This document shows positions 43,876 through 53,538 of a stretch of DNA of 64,000 bases, in pieces. A program made the translations under genes and the position numbers. Every line of letters starts with the position of its first letter. Position 1 is the stretch's first letter. The notes beneath the pieces are model-generated. The model saw only the letters and a list, made by a program, of their open reading frames with translations. It had not been told where the DNA came from and did not search any database. This DNA comes from Candidatus Thermofonsia Clade 1 bacterium. Lineage in GTDB: Bacteria; Chloroflexota; Anaerolineae; Aggregatilineales; UBA2796. The stretch is taken from positions 1 to 64,000 of the forward strand of contig PGTK01000001.1 in the NCBI GenBank assembly GCA_002794705.1. Direction: 5' to 3'.

Positions 43876-46800
43876 GTGTTTGATCTGGTCGGCAAGACGC
43901 TAGGGAGCTATACGCTAAACGCGCTGATCGGGCGCGGCGGCATGGCAACGGTCTATAGGGCGCGCCAACAGACTGTCAACCGTGAAGTGGCGATCAAAGT
44001 GATGAACGAGCGCGCTGAGCCTGACTCGCCTGAGTATCAGCGCTTTGTGCGCGAAGTTCAGATCATCGCCAACTTAGAGCATTTGCACATCTTGCCGATC
44101 TATGACTACGGGCAAGTAGAGGGCTTCCCCTACATTGTCATGCGCTACCTTGAGGGCGGCAGCTTGAATAGCCGTATCCGCGCCAAAACGCTGACCCTAG
44201 CCGATGTTGAGCGCTTGACCAGCCAAATTGCCTCTGCCCTTGACTACGCGCACGCCAAAGGCGTGATTCACCGCGATATGAAGCCGCATAACGTCCTGTT
44301 GGACGCGCAGGGGAATGCTTACTTGTGCGATTTCGGCATTGCCAAATTGACGGGATCGCAGGGCTTGACGCGCACGGGTGAGGCAGTTGGCACGCCCTCG
44401 TATATGTCGCCTGAGCAGTGGCAAGGGCTACTTATAACGCCTCAGAGCGATATCTATGCGCTAGGTGCGATGCTGTTCGAAATGTTGACGGGCGAGCCGC
44501 CCTTCCAAGCTGAGAACGTCTTCTCGCTGATGTATAAGCACCTGAACGACCTACCGCCTCTGCTAGGCGCCTATCGCACAGATTTGCCGCCTGCAGTGGA
44601 TAGCGTGATTCAGCGTGCGCTTGCCAAACTGCCCGCTGACCGTTTCGGTACGGCGAACGCCCTCGCCCAAGCCTTCAGCGAGGCATTGCGCGCTACCTTA
44701 GAGCGGCATGTCGTATCGCTCCCCAAGCGCACGACAGGCTCACTGTCACAGGTGCAGCCGCCAACAGCGCGAGTCAAGCCGCCTGATCTGTTTGTTGAAC
44801 ATGCCTGGGCGCTAGAGGCATTCCAGCGCTGGCGCAACGACCGTGCTGCTATCCCTGTGTTATACGTTGTGGGCGCGCATGGCATTGGCAAAAGCACGTT
44901 GATGCGCCGCTTCGCTGATTTAGTCAGTGAGCGCGCCATGCGCTATGAGCTGAGCAGCGATCAAGCGCGCAGCCTAGACCCGCGCACGTTCATAGATAGC
45001 GTTGCATGGCAACTGGAGCGTTTTCTGCCCGTTGATCAAGAGGCTCCGACGGGCGATGCACTCCGTGAGATATTGATCGAGCCACGCGAGGCATTCGAGC
45101 GCCGAGTCCTAGAGCCGCTCAGTCATTTGCCGCCTCAGCCACCGATTTTTCTGTTCATAGACGCGCTCGAAGCCGCTTTTGAGCATTCAGGTCATACCAT
45201 TGCCGATCTGGTGCGCTTGACGCTGCAGAATTTCCCGGAAGCGTTGCGCCTTGTGGTCGCTTCGGCGCCGTACCCTGAGTTAGAGCCGCTCTTTCGCAAT
45301 GCGCGTTGCCTCGCCCTACACGCCGATAACGACGAAGATCGCAATGCGCTCTATGCCACACTCAGCACGCATTTTGCCGCGCTCATGCCCAATTTGAGCG
45401 GCGGCGAGGTTGATCTTGCTGCGCTGATCGAAAAAGCGCAGGGCAACCCGCTCTATTTGAATGTGGTGACCGCCTGCCTTGCCTATCAGCTGCTCAACCT
45501 TGGCGATCTGAATGCCTTGCCCAGCGGACTCGACGCGCTGTGGCAGGCGCTCCTAGCGCGCTTCAGCGCAGAGGCGCGGCAGCCGTTCTATTTGTTAGCA
45601 GCCGCCCGTTCGCCATTGCCCAACCGCCTGTTTGCCCGCCTGCTCAACCTTGAGCCGAGTGCGCTATCCGCGCAGTTGGCGCAACTGCGCCCCCTATTGC
45701 AACAATCAGCCGATCAGGGCGCGTGGCAGCTCACGCATGGCGCCTTGCGCTACTGGCTCTGGGAGAACGAACCTGATCGTGTGCGCGATGCTCACAAATA
45801 CCTGCTTGAGACGCTCTACCGCGCCGATCCAGAGGCAATGGAACTCTATGCCTTGCAACATCTGCCTGCCCACGCCTTACGCGCTAAGGGCGGAATTGCC
45901 GCCTTCAATTTGCTGACCGATATTGCCTTCCTTGCCGCACGTCTCAAGCGCGTCTCAGTGGCGGACGTGCTGGACGATCTGCTGGAGGCGCGTCTCGCTT
46001 TGCGCGATGAGGGTCAGTTGGCGCGTGCTGCCGCCCTTGAAAACGTCGCCCAAGCCGTACAGAGCGCTATCCCCAGCATTGGCGGCGATGTCAATGCGCT
46101 TTTCGGGCAACTTTACAACCGTCTGCAGGGCGTACCTGCCCTCGCTGAGAGCCTGCGCGAGGCGGCGGCGCGCTGGCGTGGCACATGGTTGCGCCTTGTG
46201 TGGTCGCCCTATAGCGCGCAAGCGCAAGAGTCGCTAGTGGTGTGGCAAGGCGCGCCGCCGCTTGCATTAGCAGCGAGTCGGGCGTTGAATAGCGCGATCA
46301 GCCGCCTGGCGCTTGAGCCAGAGAGCGCCGCGAGTAGCCAATGGCTGGCTGGCTGTGCAGATGGTCACTTGCGCTTGTGGCTGGATGGAGTCCTGCGGCG
46401 CGAATGGCTTGCTACTTCACAAGGCGCCATTTTGACAGCGTGCGCGCTCAGCAGCGACGGACGCTACGCCCTCAGCGCCGATACAGGTGGAGATGCCCAG
46501 CTCTGGGACTTAGTCAGCCACGCACGTTTGCATGTATGGAGTCATAAGCGCGCCGTCTTGGGCTGTGCGTTCAGCGGGGATGCGACCTTGGCGCTGACCG
46601 CCTGTGAGGATCGCCTCTTGCGCCTGTGGGACGCCGAGACAGGACAGTTGCGCGCTGAGTTCTACGCGCATCCCGCGCCTGTGACGTGCTGCGCCTTCGC
46701 CCTAGGCGCAGGCAACGTGCGTTTAGCCGTCTCAGGCGATGCAGAAGGCAAGTTGCGGCTGTGGGATGCAGCAGGTAATCTGCTCTTACAGACCCTTGAG

Positions 46801-48111
46801 GCGCATCGCGGGGCTGTGACAGCGTGTGCGGGCTTAGTGGATCAGCATCCGATTGTGATCAGCGGCGGCGCTGATGGGCAACTTTGCGTCTGGGATACGC
46901 GCAACGGCAAACTCTTGCGCAGTCTGGCGAGCGGAACGGGCGCGATCACGGGCATAGCAGTCACATTCGTCGGCGAGCGCTTGCTGATCGCAGCCGCAAA
47001 CGAGGATAAGGTCTTACGGCTGTGGGATGTGACCAGCGGGCGGTTCTTGGCGCGCTTTGCAGGTCATCGCGCTGCGCTGACCGCTTGCGCCATTGATCCA
47101 AGCGGACGCTTGCTCTCTAGCGGGCGCGAAGGCGCACTACGGCTATGGACAATACCCAATGAAGCGCAAATCCCGATTGAGCCGCATGGCGCCGCTGTTC
47201 AAGGCATCGCTTTCACGCCCGATTCACGACGTATCTTGAGCGCCTCGCTCGATCGAGAGGCGCGCCTTTGGCAGGCTGAGACAGGCGAACGTCTGCAGAC
47301 CCTGCGCGGGCATATCGGCAGCATTCACGGACTGGCTCTGCGCAGTGACGGGCGCGTGGCACTGACCGGGGGGAGCGACCGAACTGTGCGCGCTTGGGAT
47401 ATCGAGCGTGGCGCGCAACTGCGCCAATACAGCGCCCATAACGATACAGTGCTGACCGTGGCGTTTAGCCCAAAGCCGCTCAAGATCGGCAGCATGGCGC
47501 GTCCGAGCTGGCTTGTGGCAACAGGCGGCGCTGATCGCGCCATTCGCCTCTACGAATTTGAAAACGGACAGCTCTTACAGACGCTCAAGGGTCATCAAGA
47601 TGCTGTGACGCTCTGTCTGTTCAGCCCGACTGATGAACTGTTGCTCTCACTCAGCAAGGATCGCAGCGCATGTCTGTGGTCGTTAGCCACAGGTGAGCCA
47701 ATTCGCCGCTTTGCCGCGCCTGAGATCAGCTACACAGCGGCAGCGTTTCACCCTGAGGGCGCGCTCATCCTGCTTGGCACAGCGGACGGGACGCTCAGCG
47801 TTTTTGATCGGCGCAGCGGCGCCCTAGCGACCTTCGCACGCAGTGGCGGCGCGCTGATCACGGCGTGCGGCTACACGCCTGATGGCGAATTCCTGTTCAG
47901 TGCCGATGCAGGGCGCTGGCTGCGCGTCTACGCTGTGCGCACACAGCAAGTGATAGCCACTTTCCGTGCCACGCATCCCATCACTTGTGCCGCCGTCGCC
48001 CCTAGCGGGACTCGCTTCGCGCTCGGCGATAGCAAGGGCGGTCTGATGGTTGTGCAATTAGAGGGTCAGTCTGCCAATAGCAGCGGCGGACGCAAGCGCA
48101 ATTTGCTCTAG
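43876..48111 (+). CDS. Ser/Thr kinase-P-loop ATPase-WD40 protein
   Basis: 1411 residues, no signal peptide. Residues about 11-270 are an active-looking Hanks kinase: LIGRGGMATVYRARQ, VAIKVM, VIHRDMKPHNVLLD, DFGIAKLTG and GTPSYMSPEQWQG. About 310-480 hold a P-loop module with VVGAHGIGKSTLMRRFADL (Walker A), IFLFIDALEAAF (Walker B) and LVVASAP (sensor-like strand), suggesting a STAND-type NTPase. A helical region spans about 480-770. From about 775 to the end are some 13-14 WD40 blades (LRLWDAETGQL, LRLWDAAGNLL, VRAWDIERGAQL), enough for two propellers. Bacterial proteins with this order act in signalling, and STAND ATPases often in defence. The GTG start has GAGG 5 bp upstream. Confidence 0.9.
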   Translation: MFDLVGKTLGSYTLNALIGRGGMATVYRARQQTVNREVAIKVMNERAEPDSPEYQRFVREVQIIANLEHLHILPIYDYGQVEGFPYIVMRYLEGGSLNSRIRAKTLTLADVERLTSQIASALDYAHAKGVIHRDMKPHNVLLDAQGNAYLCDFGIAKLTGSQGLTRTGEAVGTPSYMSPEQWQGLLITPQSDIYALGAMLFEMLTGEPPFQAENVFSLMYKHLNDLPPLLGAYRTDLPPAVDSVIQRALAKLPADRFGTANALAQAFSEALRATLERHVVSLPKRTTGSLSQVQPPTARVKPPDLFVEHAWALEAFQRWRNDRAAIPVLYVVGAHGIGKSTLMRRFADLVSERAMRYELSSDQARSLDPRTFIDSVAWQLERFLPVDQEAPTGDALREILIEPREAFERRVLEPLSHLPPQPPIFLFIDALEAAFEHSGHTIADLVRLTLQNFPEALRLVVASAPYPELEPLFRNARCLALHADNDEDRNALYATLSTHFAALMPNLSGGEVDLAALIEKAQGNPLYLNVVTACLAYQLLNLGDLNALPSGLDALWQALLARFSAEARQPFYLLAAARSPLPNRLFARLLNLEPSALSAQLAQLRPLLQQSADQGAWQLTHGALRYWLWENEPDRVRDAHKYLLETLYRADPEAMELYALQHLPAHALRAKGGIAAFNLLTDIAFLAARLKRVSVADVLDDLLEARLALRDEGQLARAAALENVAQAVQSAIPSIGGDVNALFGQLYNRLQGVPALAESLREAAARWRGTWLRLVWSPYSAQAQESLVVWQGAPPLALAASRALNSAISRLALEPESAASSQWLAGCADGHLRLWLDGVLRREWLATSQGAILTACALSSDGRYALSADTGGDAQLWDLVSHARLHVWSHKRAVLGCAFSGDATLALTACEDRLLRLWDAETGQLRAEFYAHPAPVTCCAFALGAGNVRLAVSGDAEGKLRLWDAAGNLLLQTLEAHRGAVTACAGLVDQHPIVISGGADGQLCVWDTRNGKLLRSLASGTGAITGIAVTFVGERLLIAAANEDKVLRLWDVTSGRFLARFAGHRAALTACAIDPSGRLLSSGREGALRLWTIPNEAQIPIEPHGAAVQGIAFTPDSRRILSASLDREARLWQAETGERLQTLRGHIGSIHGLALRSDGRVALTGGSDRTVRAWDIERGAQLRQYSAHNDTVLTVAFSPKPLKIGSMARPSWLVATGGADRAIRLYEFENGQLLQTLKGHQDAVTLCLFSPTDELLLSLSKDRSACLWSLATGEPIRRFAAPEISYTAAAFHPEGALILLGTADGTLSVFDRRSGALATFARSGGALITACGYTPDGEFLFSADAGRWLRVYAVRTQQVIATFRATHPITCAAVAPSGTRFALGDSKGGLMVVQLEGQSANSSGGRKRNLL

Positions 48112-48851
48112 GCGCGCCTGAAATTTTGAGCTGACCATTCCCAAGCGGGATTGCCCGATTGCTCTAGCGCCTTGAGCGCCGCCTCAACATCGTAGGCTAC
48201 GCGCCGAATCTCGACCTGAACCGTCCCGTTCTCGAAGGTGGCAATGGCATAGCACGAGCGCGGATCGTCTTTGGGCATTCCCACACTGCCTGCGTTTACC
48301 ACGCGCCAGCCATTTACCTCCCGATCCATTGGGATATGCGTGTGTCCGCCCACACCAAAGCGCCCCTCACGGTCGAGGAAGTGATCGAGAAGCTCATCAT
48401 CAGGCGTGTCGGGCAGGAGGTTCGCCTCATCATTGCCGGGCGCGCCATGATAGCCGATCAGCCAGCCGTAGTTCGGCACCTGCAGCTCCAGCTCAGGCGG
48501 CAAGCTGACCAGATATTCATAATCAGCGTAGCTCAGGCGGCTGACCGTCCAGTTATGACACTGGTCGCGCTGAGTCAGCCATTCGGCGAAACTTGCCCAT
48601 TCTTCGGCATTTTTGGGACGTGCCGCGCCGCGTGTGCCTGTCACTAAGCGCCGATCCGTGTTGCCGCTGATGACTTTGACGTTCGGCAAAGCGCGGATGC
48701 ATTGCAGGCACTCAGATGGGTGCGCGCCCATCAGGCACAGGTCGCCCAGCACCCAGATATGATCGGGCGCAGCGTAGGTATGCAAATCGGCAAGGACTGC
48801 CTCCAAGGCGTGCAAGTTGCCGTGAATGTCTGAGAGCATGGCGAGCCGCAT
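48108..48851 (-). CDS. Metallophosphoesterase (calcineurin-like)
   Basis: 247 residues. Metal-binding motifs are complete: LAMLSDIHGNLHALEAVL, WVLGDLCLMGAHP, VISGNTDRR and VGGHTHIPM, the latter with the two His ligands. It belongs to the YfcE/MJ0936-like group and acts as a phosphodiesterase on an unknown substrate. The ATG at 48851 follows AGGAGG by 10 bp and lies 3 bp beyond the stop of the upstream gene. It converges with the kinase-WD40 gene, with a 4-bp overlap of the 3' ends. Confidence 0.9.
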   Translation of the reverse strand: MRLAMLSDIHGNLHALEAVLADLHTYAAPDHIWVLGDLCLMGAHPSECLQCIRALPNVKVISGNTDRRLVTGTRGAARPKNAEEWASFAEWLTQRDQCHNWTVSRLSYADYEYLVSLPPELELQVPNYGWLIGYHGAPGNDEANLLPDTPDDELLDHFLDREGRFGVGGHTHIPMDREVNGWRVVNAGSVGMPKDDPRSCYAIATFENGTVQVEIRRVAYDVEAALKALEQSGNPAWEWSAQNFRRA

Positions 48852-48853
48852 AG

Positions 48854-49600
48854 TCACGATTCCTCCTTTTTGGGCAAGAGTGCCTCAACAATAGCGGCGA
48901 AAAGCTGCGCGTCTAGCTGATCGGGGACGTTTTGTCCCTGATAGTGCTGTTGATTCGTCCCTACGTAGATACGCCAATAGCGTTCGTTATACTGAACCGA
49001 CTGGATGTCGCTCAATTTGTGCGACCAATCGCGGCGATGACCGAGCAGATGCACTTTTTGGTCAGTTAGATAGAAGGTACCGGCGTCTAGGATCGTCTCA
49101 TCAGCCGCTGAGAGCGATCCGCCGCTGTTCTGCTTGAGCGTGACGCCGCTCAGCGTCAAATAAACCGCCTCATCATAGCTCATCAGCGGCGGCGGCGGCG
49201 AGAGGCGCGTTGGCTGCAGAAAGCTGAGATCGCCGCTGTGCGCTTGGCGGACGCGCCAACGCTGGACGTAGCCGCGCCTGCTGATCGCCATTGCCTCTTC
49301 AGCTGTGTGCCAGCGCGTGCCAAACTGGACGGTCATATAGAAGTAGCGCGGCGCACGGCTGAGTTTTTTATAGCGAATGCGCCACGCTTGCGGATTTTCA
49401 GGCGGACCTGCTTCAAAGAGCGCAACAGTGTGACAGTGACTGCACACAACCGTCGGGAGGTTGCTGCCCAGCCCCAGAAACTTGCGCGGCGGCTGCAAAT
49501 GCGTGCTGCCCTCCGTGTGACAGTACAGACAGCCGAGCAGCGGCGGCGGCGTATATGGCTCGCTCTGGGCAGCATCCGACGGGCGCTCAGCGTCAGGCAT
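48854..49600 (-). CDS. Zinc-ribbon protein of unknown function
   Basis: 248 residues. Two CxxC pairs at about 24-27 (GCLYCHTEG) and 53-56 (VVCSHCHTV) would form an N-terminal zinc ribbon. The middle has a Trp/Arg-rich part (YFYMTVQFGTRWHTAEEAM). The C-terminal half (GTFYLTDQKVHLLGHRRDW, HKLSDIQSVQYNERYWRIY) looks like a PH/GRAM-type beta fold, as in YokE or bacterial PH domains. It is flanked by trpS (2-bp gap) and the phosphoesterase gene, so all three are in one operon. No enzymatic motif is seen. Confidence 0.65.
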   Translation of the reverse strand: MPDAERPSDAAQSEPYTPPPLLGCLYCHTEGSTHLQPPRKFLGLGSNLPTVVCSHCHTVALFEAGPPENPQAWRIRYKKLSRAPRYFYMTVQFGTRWHTAEEAMAISRRGYVQRWRVRQAHSGDLSFLQPTRLSPPPPLMSYDEAVYLTLSGVTLKQNSGGSLSAADETILDAGTFYLTDQKVHLLGHRRDWSHKLSDIQSVQYNERYWRIYVGTNQQHYQGQNVPDQLDAQLFAAIVEALLPKKEES

Positions 49601-49602
49601 AC

Positions 49603-50634
49603 TCAGGGACGATCTATCGCGGGCAGGAAGCCAACACGGTCACGGACAGCGTTCAGGGTCGCATTTGCCACGATCCGCGCCTTTGCTGCGCCTTGCGCCA
49701 AAACCTGATCGATCAAGCCGCCATCAGCGGTCAGCTCGCGGTAGCGCGCCTGAATCGGGCGTAAGCCTTCCACTACAGCCTCTACCACTGCTTTTTTCAG
49801 GTCGCCGTAGCCCTTGCCTGCGAAACGTGCCTCGATTGACTCGGTTGTTTCATCAGTGAATGCTTGATAGATGGTCAGCAGGTTGTTCACGCCCGCCTTG
49901 GCAGGATCGTCTGTGAAGTAGATGCCGCTGCCGGAGTCGGTCACGGCGCGCATGATCTTTTTCTTGATGCGATCAGGCTCATCCAGCATGTAGACGGCGT
50001 GATACTCGCTTGGATCGCTCTTGCTCATCTTAGCAAGAGGATTATCCAAGCCCATGATGCGCGCTCCCGCTTTGGGGAAGAAGCCTTCAGGCACAGTGAA
50101 GGTCTCGCCATATTGACTGTTGAAGCGCTGAGCAAGATCGCGGGTCAGCTCAAGATGTTGACGCTGATCATCGCCCACTGGCACCAGATCGGCTTGGTAG
50201 AGCAGGATATCCGCCGCCATCAGCGTGGGATAGGTGAACAATCCTGCACTGACCGATTCAGCCTGCTGTTTTGCCGCTTTATCTTTGAATTGGGTCATGC
50301 GGTTGAGCCAGCCCATGGGCGTGAAGCAGCCTAGAATCCAGCCCAGTTCGGCGTGCGCGCTCACGTGCGATTGGACGAAGATGGTGGCATGTTCCAGTTG
50401 GAGTCCGCAGGCGAGGTAGAGCGCAGCGTTGCGGCGCGTGCCTTCGCGCAGCTCAGTGGGGTCTTGTGGCACTGTGATGGCGTGCATATCTACGATGCAG
50501 TAATAGCAATCGTAGTCGTGCTGCAGCTGTACCCATTGTTTCAGCGCGCCCAGATAGTTCCCAATGGTCAGTTGACCGGAGGGCTGAATGCCGGAGAGAA
50601 TGCGTGGCGGGCGCGTCGGCTTGGTTTCAGACAT
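49603..50634 (-). CDS. trpS: Tryptophanyl-tRNA synthetase
   Basis: 343 residues, class I aminoacyl-tRNA synthetase that charges tRNA-Trp. The HIGH-type motif is in SGIQPSGQLTIGNYLGALK (TIGN form), and the KMSKS motif in NPLAKMSKSDPSEYH (about 195-209). DLVPVGDDQRQHLELTRDLA is the ATP/Trp region. Length is normal for bacterial TrpRS. It is the first gene of a three-gene minus-strand operon. Confidence 0.96.
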   Translation of the reverse strand: MSETKPTRPPRILSGIQPSGQLTIGNYLGALKQWVQLQHDYDCYYCIVDMHAITVPQDPTELREGTRRNAALYLACGLQLEHATIFVQSHVSAHAELGWILGCFTPMGWLNRMTQFKDKAAKQQAESVSAGLFTYPTLMAADILLYQADLVPVGDDQRQHLELTRDLAQRFNSQYGETFTVPEGFFPKAGARIMGLDNPLAKMSKSDPSEYHAVYMLDEPDRIKKKIMRAVTDSGSGIYFTDDPAKAGVNNLLTIYQAFTDETTESIEARFAGKGYGDLKKAVVEAVVEGLRPIQARYRELTADGGLIDQVLAQGAAKARIVANATLNAVRDRVGFLPAIDRP

Positions 50635-50723
50635 AGCGTTTCCTAAAGGTCAGGCGCACAAGTAGAGAGATTATCAGCGCGAATTGTAGCATCAGGCAGG
50701 GCGGTAAGCAAGGCAGGCGCCTA

Positions 50724-50752
50724 TTGTCTAAACGGGCTAAACGCGCTATGCT
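50724..50752 (+). promoter_or_regulatory. Promoter of the LysM lipoprotein gene
   Basis: TTGTCT (50724-50729), a 17-bp spacer, TATGCT (50747-50752). The predicted start near 50759 leaves a leader of about 24 nt that includes AGGAGG, and it rules out the in-frame ATG at 50762. Confidence 0.6.
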
Positions 50753-50782
50753 GTACGTAAGATGGGATCAGGAGGGCGGGCT

Positions 50783-51553
50783 ATGTTCGCTAAACTGTTA
50801 CGTCATAAAGGCTGGATCGCAGGCGGGTTGCTGCTTGTTGCAGCCGGCTGTTTTCAACCCGCTGGGCGCGAGATCGAGCCAACGAGCGTAGATATCGCCA
50901 TTTTGACGCCTGAGCCAACAGCTACGCCGATCCTCACGCCCACAGCGACCGCTTTTATCACGCCGTTGCCGCCTGAGGGCTTCATCCCGCCCACTGATAC
51001 GCCCACGCCGTTGCCTACGCAGCCGCCTGCCCCTACCGCGACTGCTTTCCCAATGTTCCCAGAGGCGGCGCCCACCGAATCATCGCCTGAGTCGCCTATC
51101 AGCGTGCCGACGGAAATGCCGACCACACCGACCGCCTTGCCTGCTGATAACCCATGTCAGCACACTGTGCAGCCCCGTGAGTGGCTTAGCAAGATTGCGC
51201 GCATGTATAACCTGACCAATGAAGATTTCATCCGCGTCAATCCACGCTTGCGCATCAATCCTGACAGCTTGCAGCCTGGCGATGTGCTGATTGTGCCCGG
51301 CTGTGCGCCCCGCGTGAGCAGCGGCGCGCCGCCTGCGCCACCTGCTCAGGCACCTACGCCTGTTGACCCTGCAGCCTTGCCCACGCCCTTGCAGCTGACC
51401 GAGCGCATTTACACAGTGGTCCCGGGCGACACGCTCGGCGCCATTGCGCGCAAATTCGGCATTACTGTGCAGCAATTGCGGCAGGCGAACGGTCTGCTGG
51501 ATACGGATTTCATCCGCGTAGGGCAGCAATTGCGCATTCCCGCGCCGCAGTGA
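50783..51553 (+). CDS. Lipoprotein with two LysM domains
   Basis: 256 residues. The signal peptide ends in the lipobox LVAAGC (Cys about 22). A Thr/Pro-rich linker (about 35-125, for example PTDTPTPLPTQPPAPT) follows. LysM 1 is about 130-175 (CQHTVQPREWLSKIARMYNL, GDVLIVPGC) and LysM 2 about 210-254 (YTVVPGDTLGAIARKFGI, GQQLRIP). LysM binds N-acetylglucosamine in peptidoglycan. No catalytic domain is present. AGGAGG lies 7 bp before the ATG at 50783. Confidence 0.9.
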   Translation: MFAKLLRHKGWIAGGLLLVAAGCFQPAGREIEPTSVDIAILTPEPTATPILTPTATAFITPLPPEGFIPPTDTPTPLPTQPPAPTATAFPMFPEAAPTESSPESPISVPTEMPTTPTALPADNPCQHTVQPREWLSKIARMYNLTNEDFIRVNPRLRINPDSLQPGDVLIVPGCAPRVSSGAPPAPPAQAPTPVDPAALPTPLQLTERIYTVVPGDTLGAIARKFGITVQQLRQANGLLDTDFIRVGQQLRIPAPQ

Positions 51554-51631
51554 GCCGCTCAAAGTAAGGACTCGGCGCATGGGCGGCTCTATGTGTAGGC
51601 ATACTAGCTGAACAGAAGGGACTTTTTATCC

Positions 51632-52054
51632 ATGCGCCTGACAACCGACGAAGAAATCCGCCAACTACTGCAAGAATCGCAGCATGTGGCTGTGGTGGGC
51701 TGGTCGCCCAAGCCTGATCGCCCTTCGCATGATGTCGCTGCATACCTGAAAGCACACGGCTACACGATCTATCCCATCAATCCCACAGCCCAAAGCACGC
51801 CTGAGCAGCCCGTCTTTGCGAACCTCTCGGATGTTCAAGTTCCGATTGACGTGGTAGATGTTTTCCGCCGCGCTGAGGACGTGCCAGAGGTCGTTGAGGC
51901 GGCAATTGCAGCGGGCGCGAAGGCGATCTGGATTCAGCTGGGCATTGTGAACGAGGAAGCCGCCCAGCGCGCTAGTGAGGCGGGCTTAAAAGTTGTGATG
52001 GATCGCTGCATGAAGATCGAGCTGGAGCGCTTACTGCCTCAAGGCAAGGCGTGA
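51632..52054 (+). CDS. CoA-binding protein
   Basis: 140 residues, a stand-alone CoA-binding Rossmann domain (YccU type). Its marks are VAVVGWSPKPDRPSHDVAAY (about 20-39), GYTIYPINPT, PIDVVDVFRRAEDVPEVVE and AKAIWIQLGIVNEEAAQRA, with the conserved C-terminal VVMDRCMKIE. Members bind CoA through this fold, but their role is not established. GAAGGG lies about 12 bp before the ATG. Confidence 0.92.
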   Translation: MRLTTDEEIRQLLQESQHVAVVGWSPKPDRPSHDVAAYLKAHGYTIYPINPTAQSTPEQPVFANLSDVQVPIDVVDVFRRAEDVPEVVEAAIAAGAKAIWIQLGIVNEEAAQRASEAGLKVVMDRCMKIELERLLPQGKA

Positions 52055-52111
52055 GCCGTTGTGATTCCTAATCTCTCTCGTCTAGAGCGCATCACGATCT
52101 AACAGTATAAA

Positions 52112-52945
52112 ATGGCAAAAAGACGTGCTGCTCAAGCGCCGGAGAGCGCTCCAAGCGCCCTTGTGCCTGCAGAGGAGACGCCGCCCGCGGTCGTCTCGAT
52201 CGATCCCGATCCGCAGGCGGCTTTTCTGTTGCATACCGAATACGCTTTGGAGGCGGGTCAGGCGCGCAGTCATCTTAAGCAGCGCCGCCATCTCTACATT
52301 GCTCTAGCGGCAACGGGTCTGTGCCTACTTTTCATCTGGTTAGCAGTGCGCCAAGCCGAAGAAAACGCCCTATTGGATAGTCGGAGTGGGCGCGTGACCG
52401 CTGAGGTGATCGGGCGACGCGCCGAAGGAGACGGGCGCTACACGCGATGGTTCATCACCTATCAGTTCAGCCTGCCCGACGGGCGTACCTTCACTCGTGA
52501 GACCAGTGTAGACGCCGCGGAGTACGATTTTTACTTCGTGGGCAGCCGAGTCCTAGTCAAATTCTTGCCCGATCAGCCCACACTCAATACGCTCGCCACT
52601 CGACGCCTCGAAGCCGTTGAGAGCGAACTGCTCTGGTTGATGGTGATCGTCCCGCCCTTTTTAGCCCTGCCCGTGTTGCTCTGGGCATTGGCACAGAATA
52701 TCCTCCTGACCCAGTATGAGGCTCACGGCGTGGTAGTGCGCGGCGAAGTCGTAGAATGTACAGGCGAAGAGCGCGGCTCACACTACTATGTGAAGCTGCG
52801 CTACCAATTCATCCTGCCTGACCTGAAAATTCGGCGCGGCACGGCGCATTTCATGCGCGACGATCTGCGCGGCGCCAAATTGCCCGAAAAAGGCACACAA
52901 GTCGCTGTGTTGTACCTGAACGACTGGTTTTATCGCCTGCTCTAG
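52112..52945 (+). CDS. Membrane protein, DUF3592-like
   Basis: 277 residues. A disordered Ala/Pro-rich N-terminus (1-55) is followed by a helix at about 64-84, an extracytoplasmic beta-rich part (GRVTAEVIGRRAEGDGRYTR, GSRVLVKFLPDQPTLNT), a second helix at about 172-196 and a second, similar beta unit (GVVVRGEVVECTGEERGSHY, KGTQVAVLYLNDWFYRLL). The repeat of helix plus DUF3592-like module suggests an internal duplication. The function is unknown. There is no ribosome binding site; a TATAAA abuts the ATG. Confidence 0.65.
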   Translation: MAKRRAAQAPESAPSALVPAEETPPAVVSIDPDPQAAFLLHTEYALEAGQARSHLKQRRHLYIALAATGLCLLFIWLAVRQAEENALLDSRSGRVTAEVIGRRAEGDGRYTRWFITYQFSLPDGRTFTRETSVDAAEYDFYFVGSRVLVKFLPDQPTLNTLATRRLEAVESELLWLMVIVPPFLALPVLLWALAQNILLTQYEAHGVVVRGEVVECTGEERGSHYYVKLRYQFILPDLKIRRGTAHFMRDDLRGAKLPEKGTQVAVLYLNDWFYRLL

Positions 52946-53373
52946 CCCTCCGCCATTGCTTTGATGTTCGCCAGCGACTGTTTGGCGTTATTTACGTTCA
53001 CTTGATGAACAGCTGGCTCTGCCAGTTTACCCAGCACGCCGCCGCTCATGCTGTAATCCATGCTCATGCTCAGCGTGACGCCACTGCCCGTCGGGACGAT
53101 CTCCCAGCGCTGTGAGCCGTTCACCACGCCCTCCAGCGTGTAGTGGATGCTGCTGTTGGGCTGCATCGCTTGAACCGTCTGCGTCGCTTTTAGCTCAATG
53201 CCCAGCACTTTGTAGCTGCCAGCAATGGTTGAACCGACTGCAGGGAAATCGGGCGAGGCTTGCACACTATCTATGCCTGCAAACCACTTCAAAATCAGAT
53301 CGGGCGTGGTCAGCAACGTCCAGACGGCTTCAGGCGCGGCGTTGATGGAGATGCTCTCGCTAATGTGCTGCAT
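52942..53373 (-). CDS. SRPBCC-family (START-like) protein
   Basis: 143 residues, one polyketide-cyclase/START-like fold: ISESISINAAPEAVWTLLT at the start, LKWFAGIDSVQ, VGSTIAGSYKVLGIE, and a long C-terminal helix (VNVNNAKQSLANIKAMA). The family binds hydrophobic ligands in a central cavity. The ATG at 53373 has AAGAAG upstream; the ATG at 53409 would add twelve charged residues not typical of the fold. It converges with the preceding gene with 4 bp overlap. Confidence 0.85.
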   Translation of the reverse strand: MQHISESISINAAPEAVWTLLTTPDLILKWFAGIDSVQASPDFPAVGSTIAGSYKVLGIELKATQTVQAMQPNSSIHYTLEGVVNGSQRWEIVPTGSGVTLSMSMDYSMSGGVLGKLAEPAVHQVNVNNAKQSLANIKAMAEG

Positions 53374-53538
53374 AAAAAGACTTCTTTCATGCTTACGTAG
53401 GATGCTCAAGCGCTATTTTAACACCATACAACCGATAGCTCAACAAGCGTGACGATTTTTCCGCACCCATCTACATTCTTTGGTACACTTAACAGCGTAG
53501 ACCGTCGTGTTTGTGATGATGAGAGATTTTTTTGAAAG

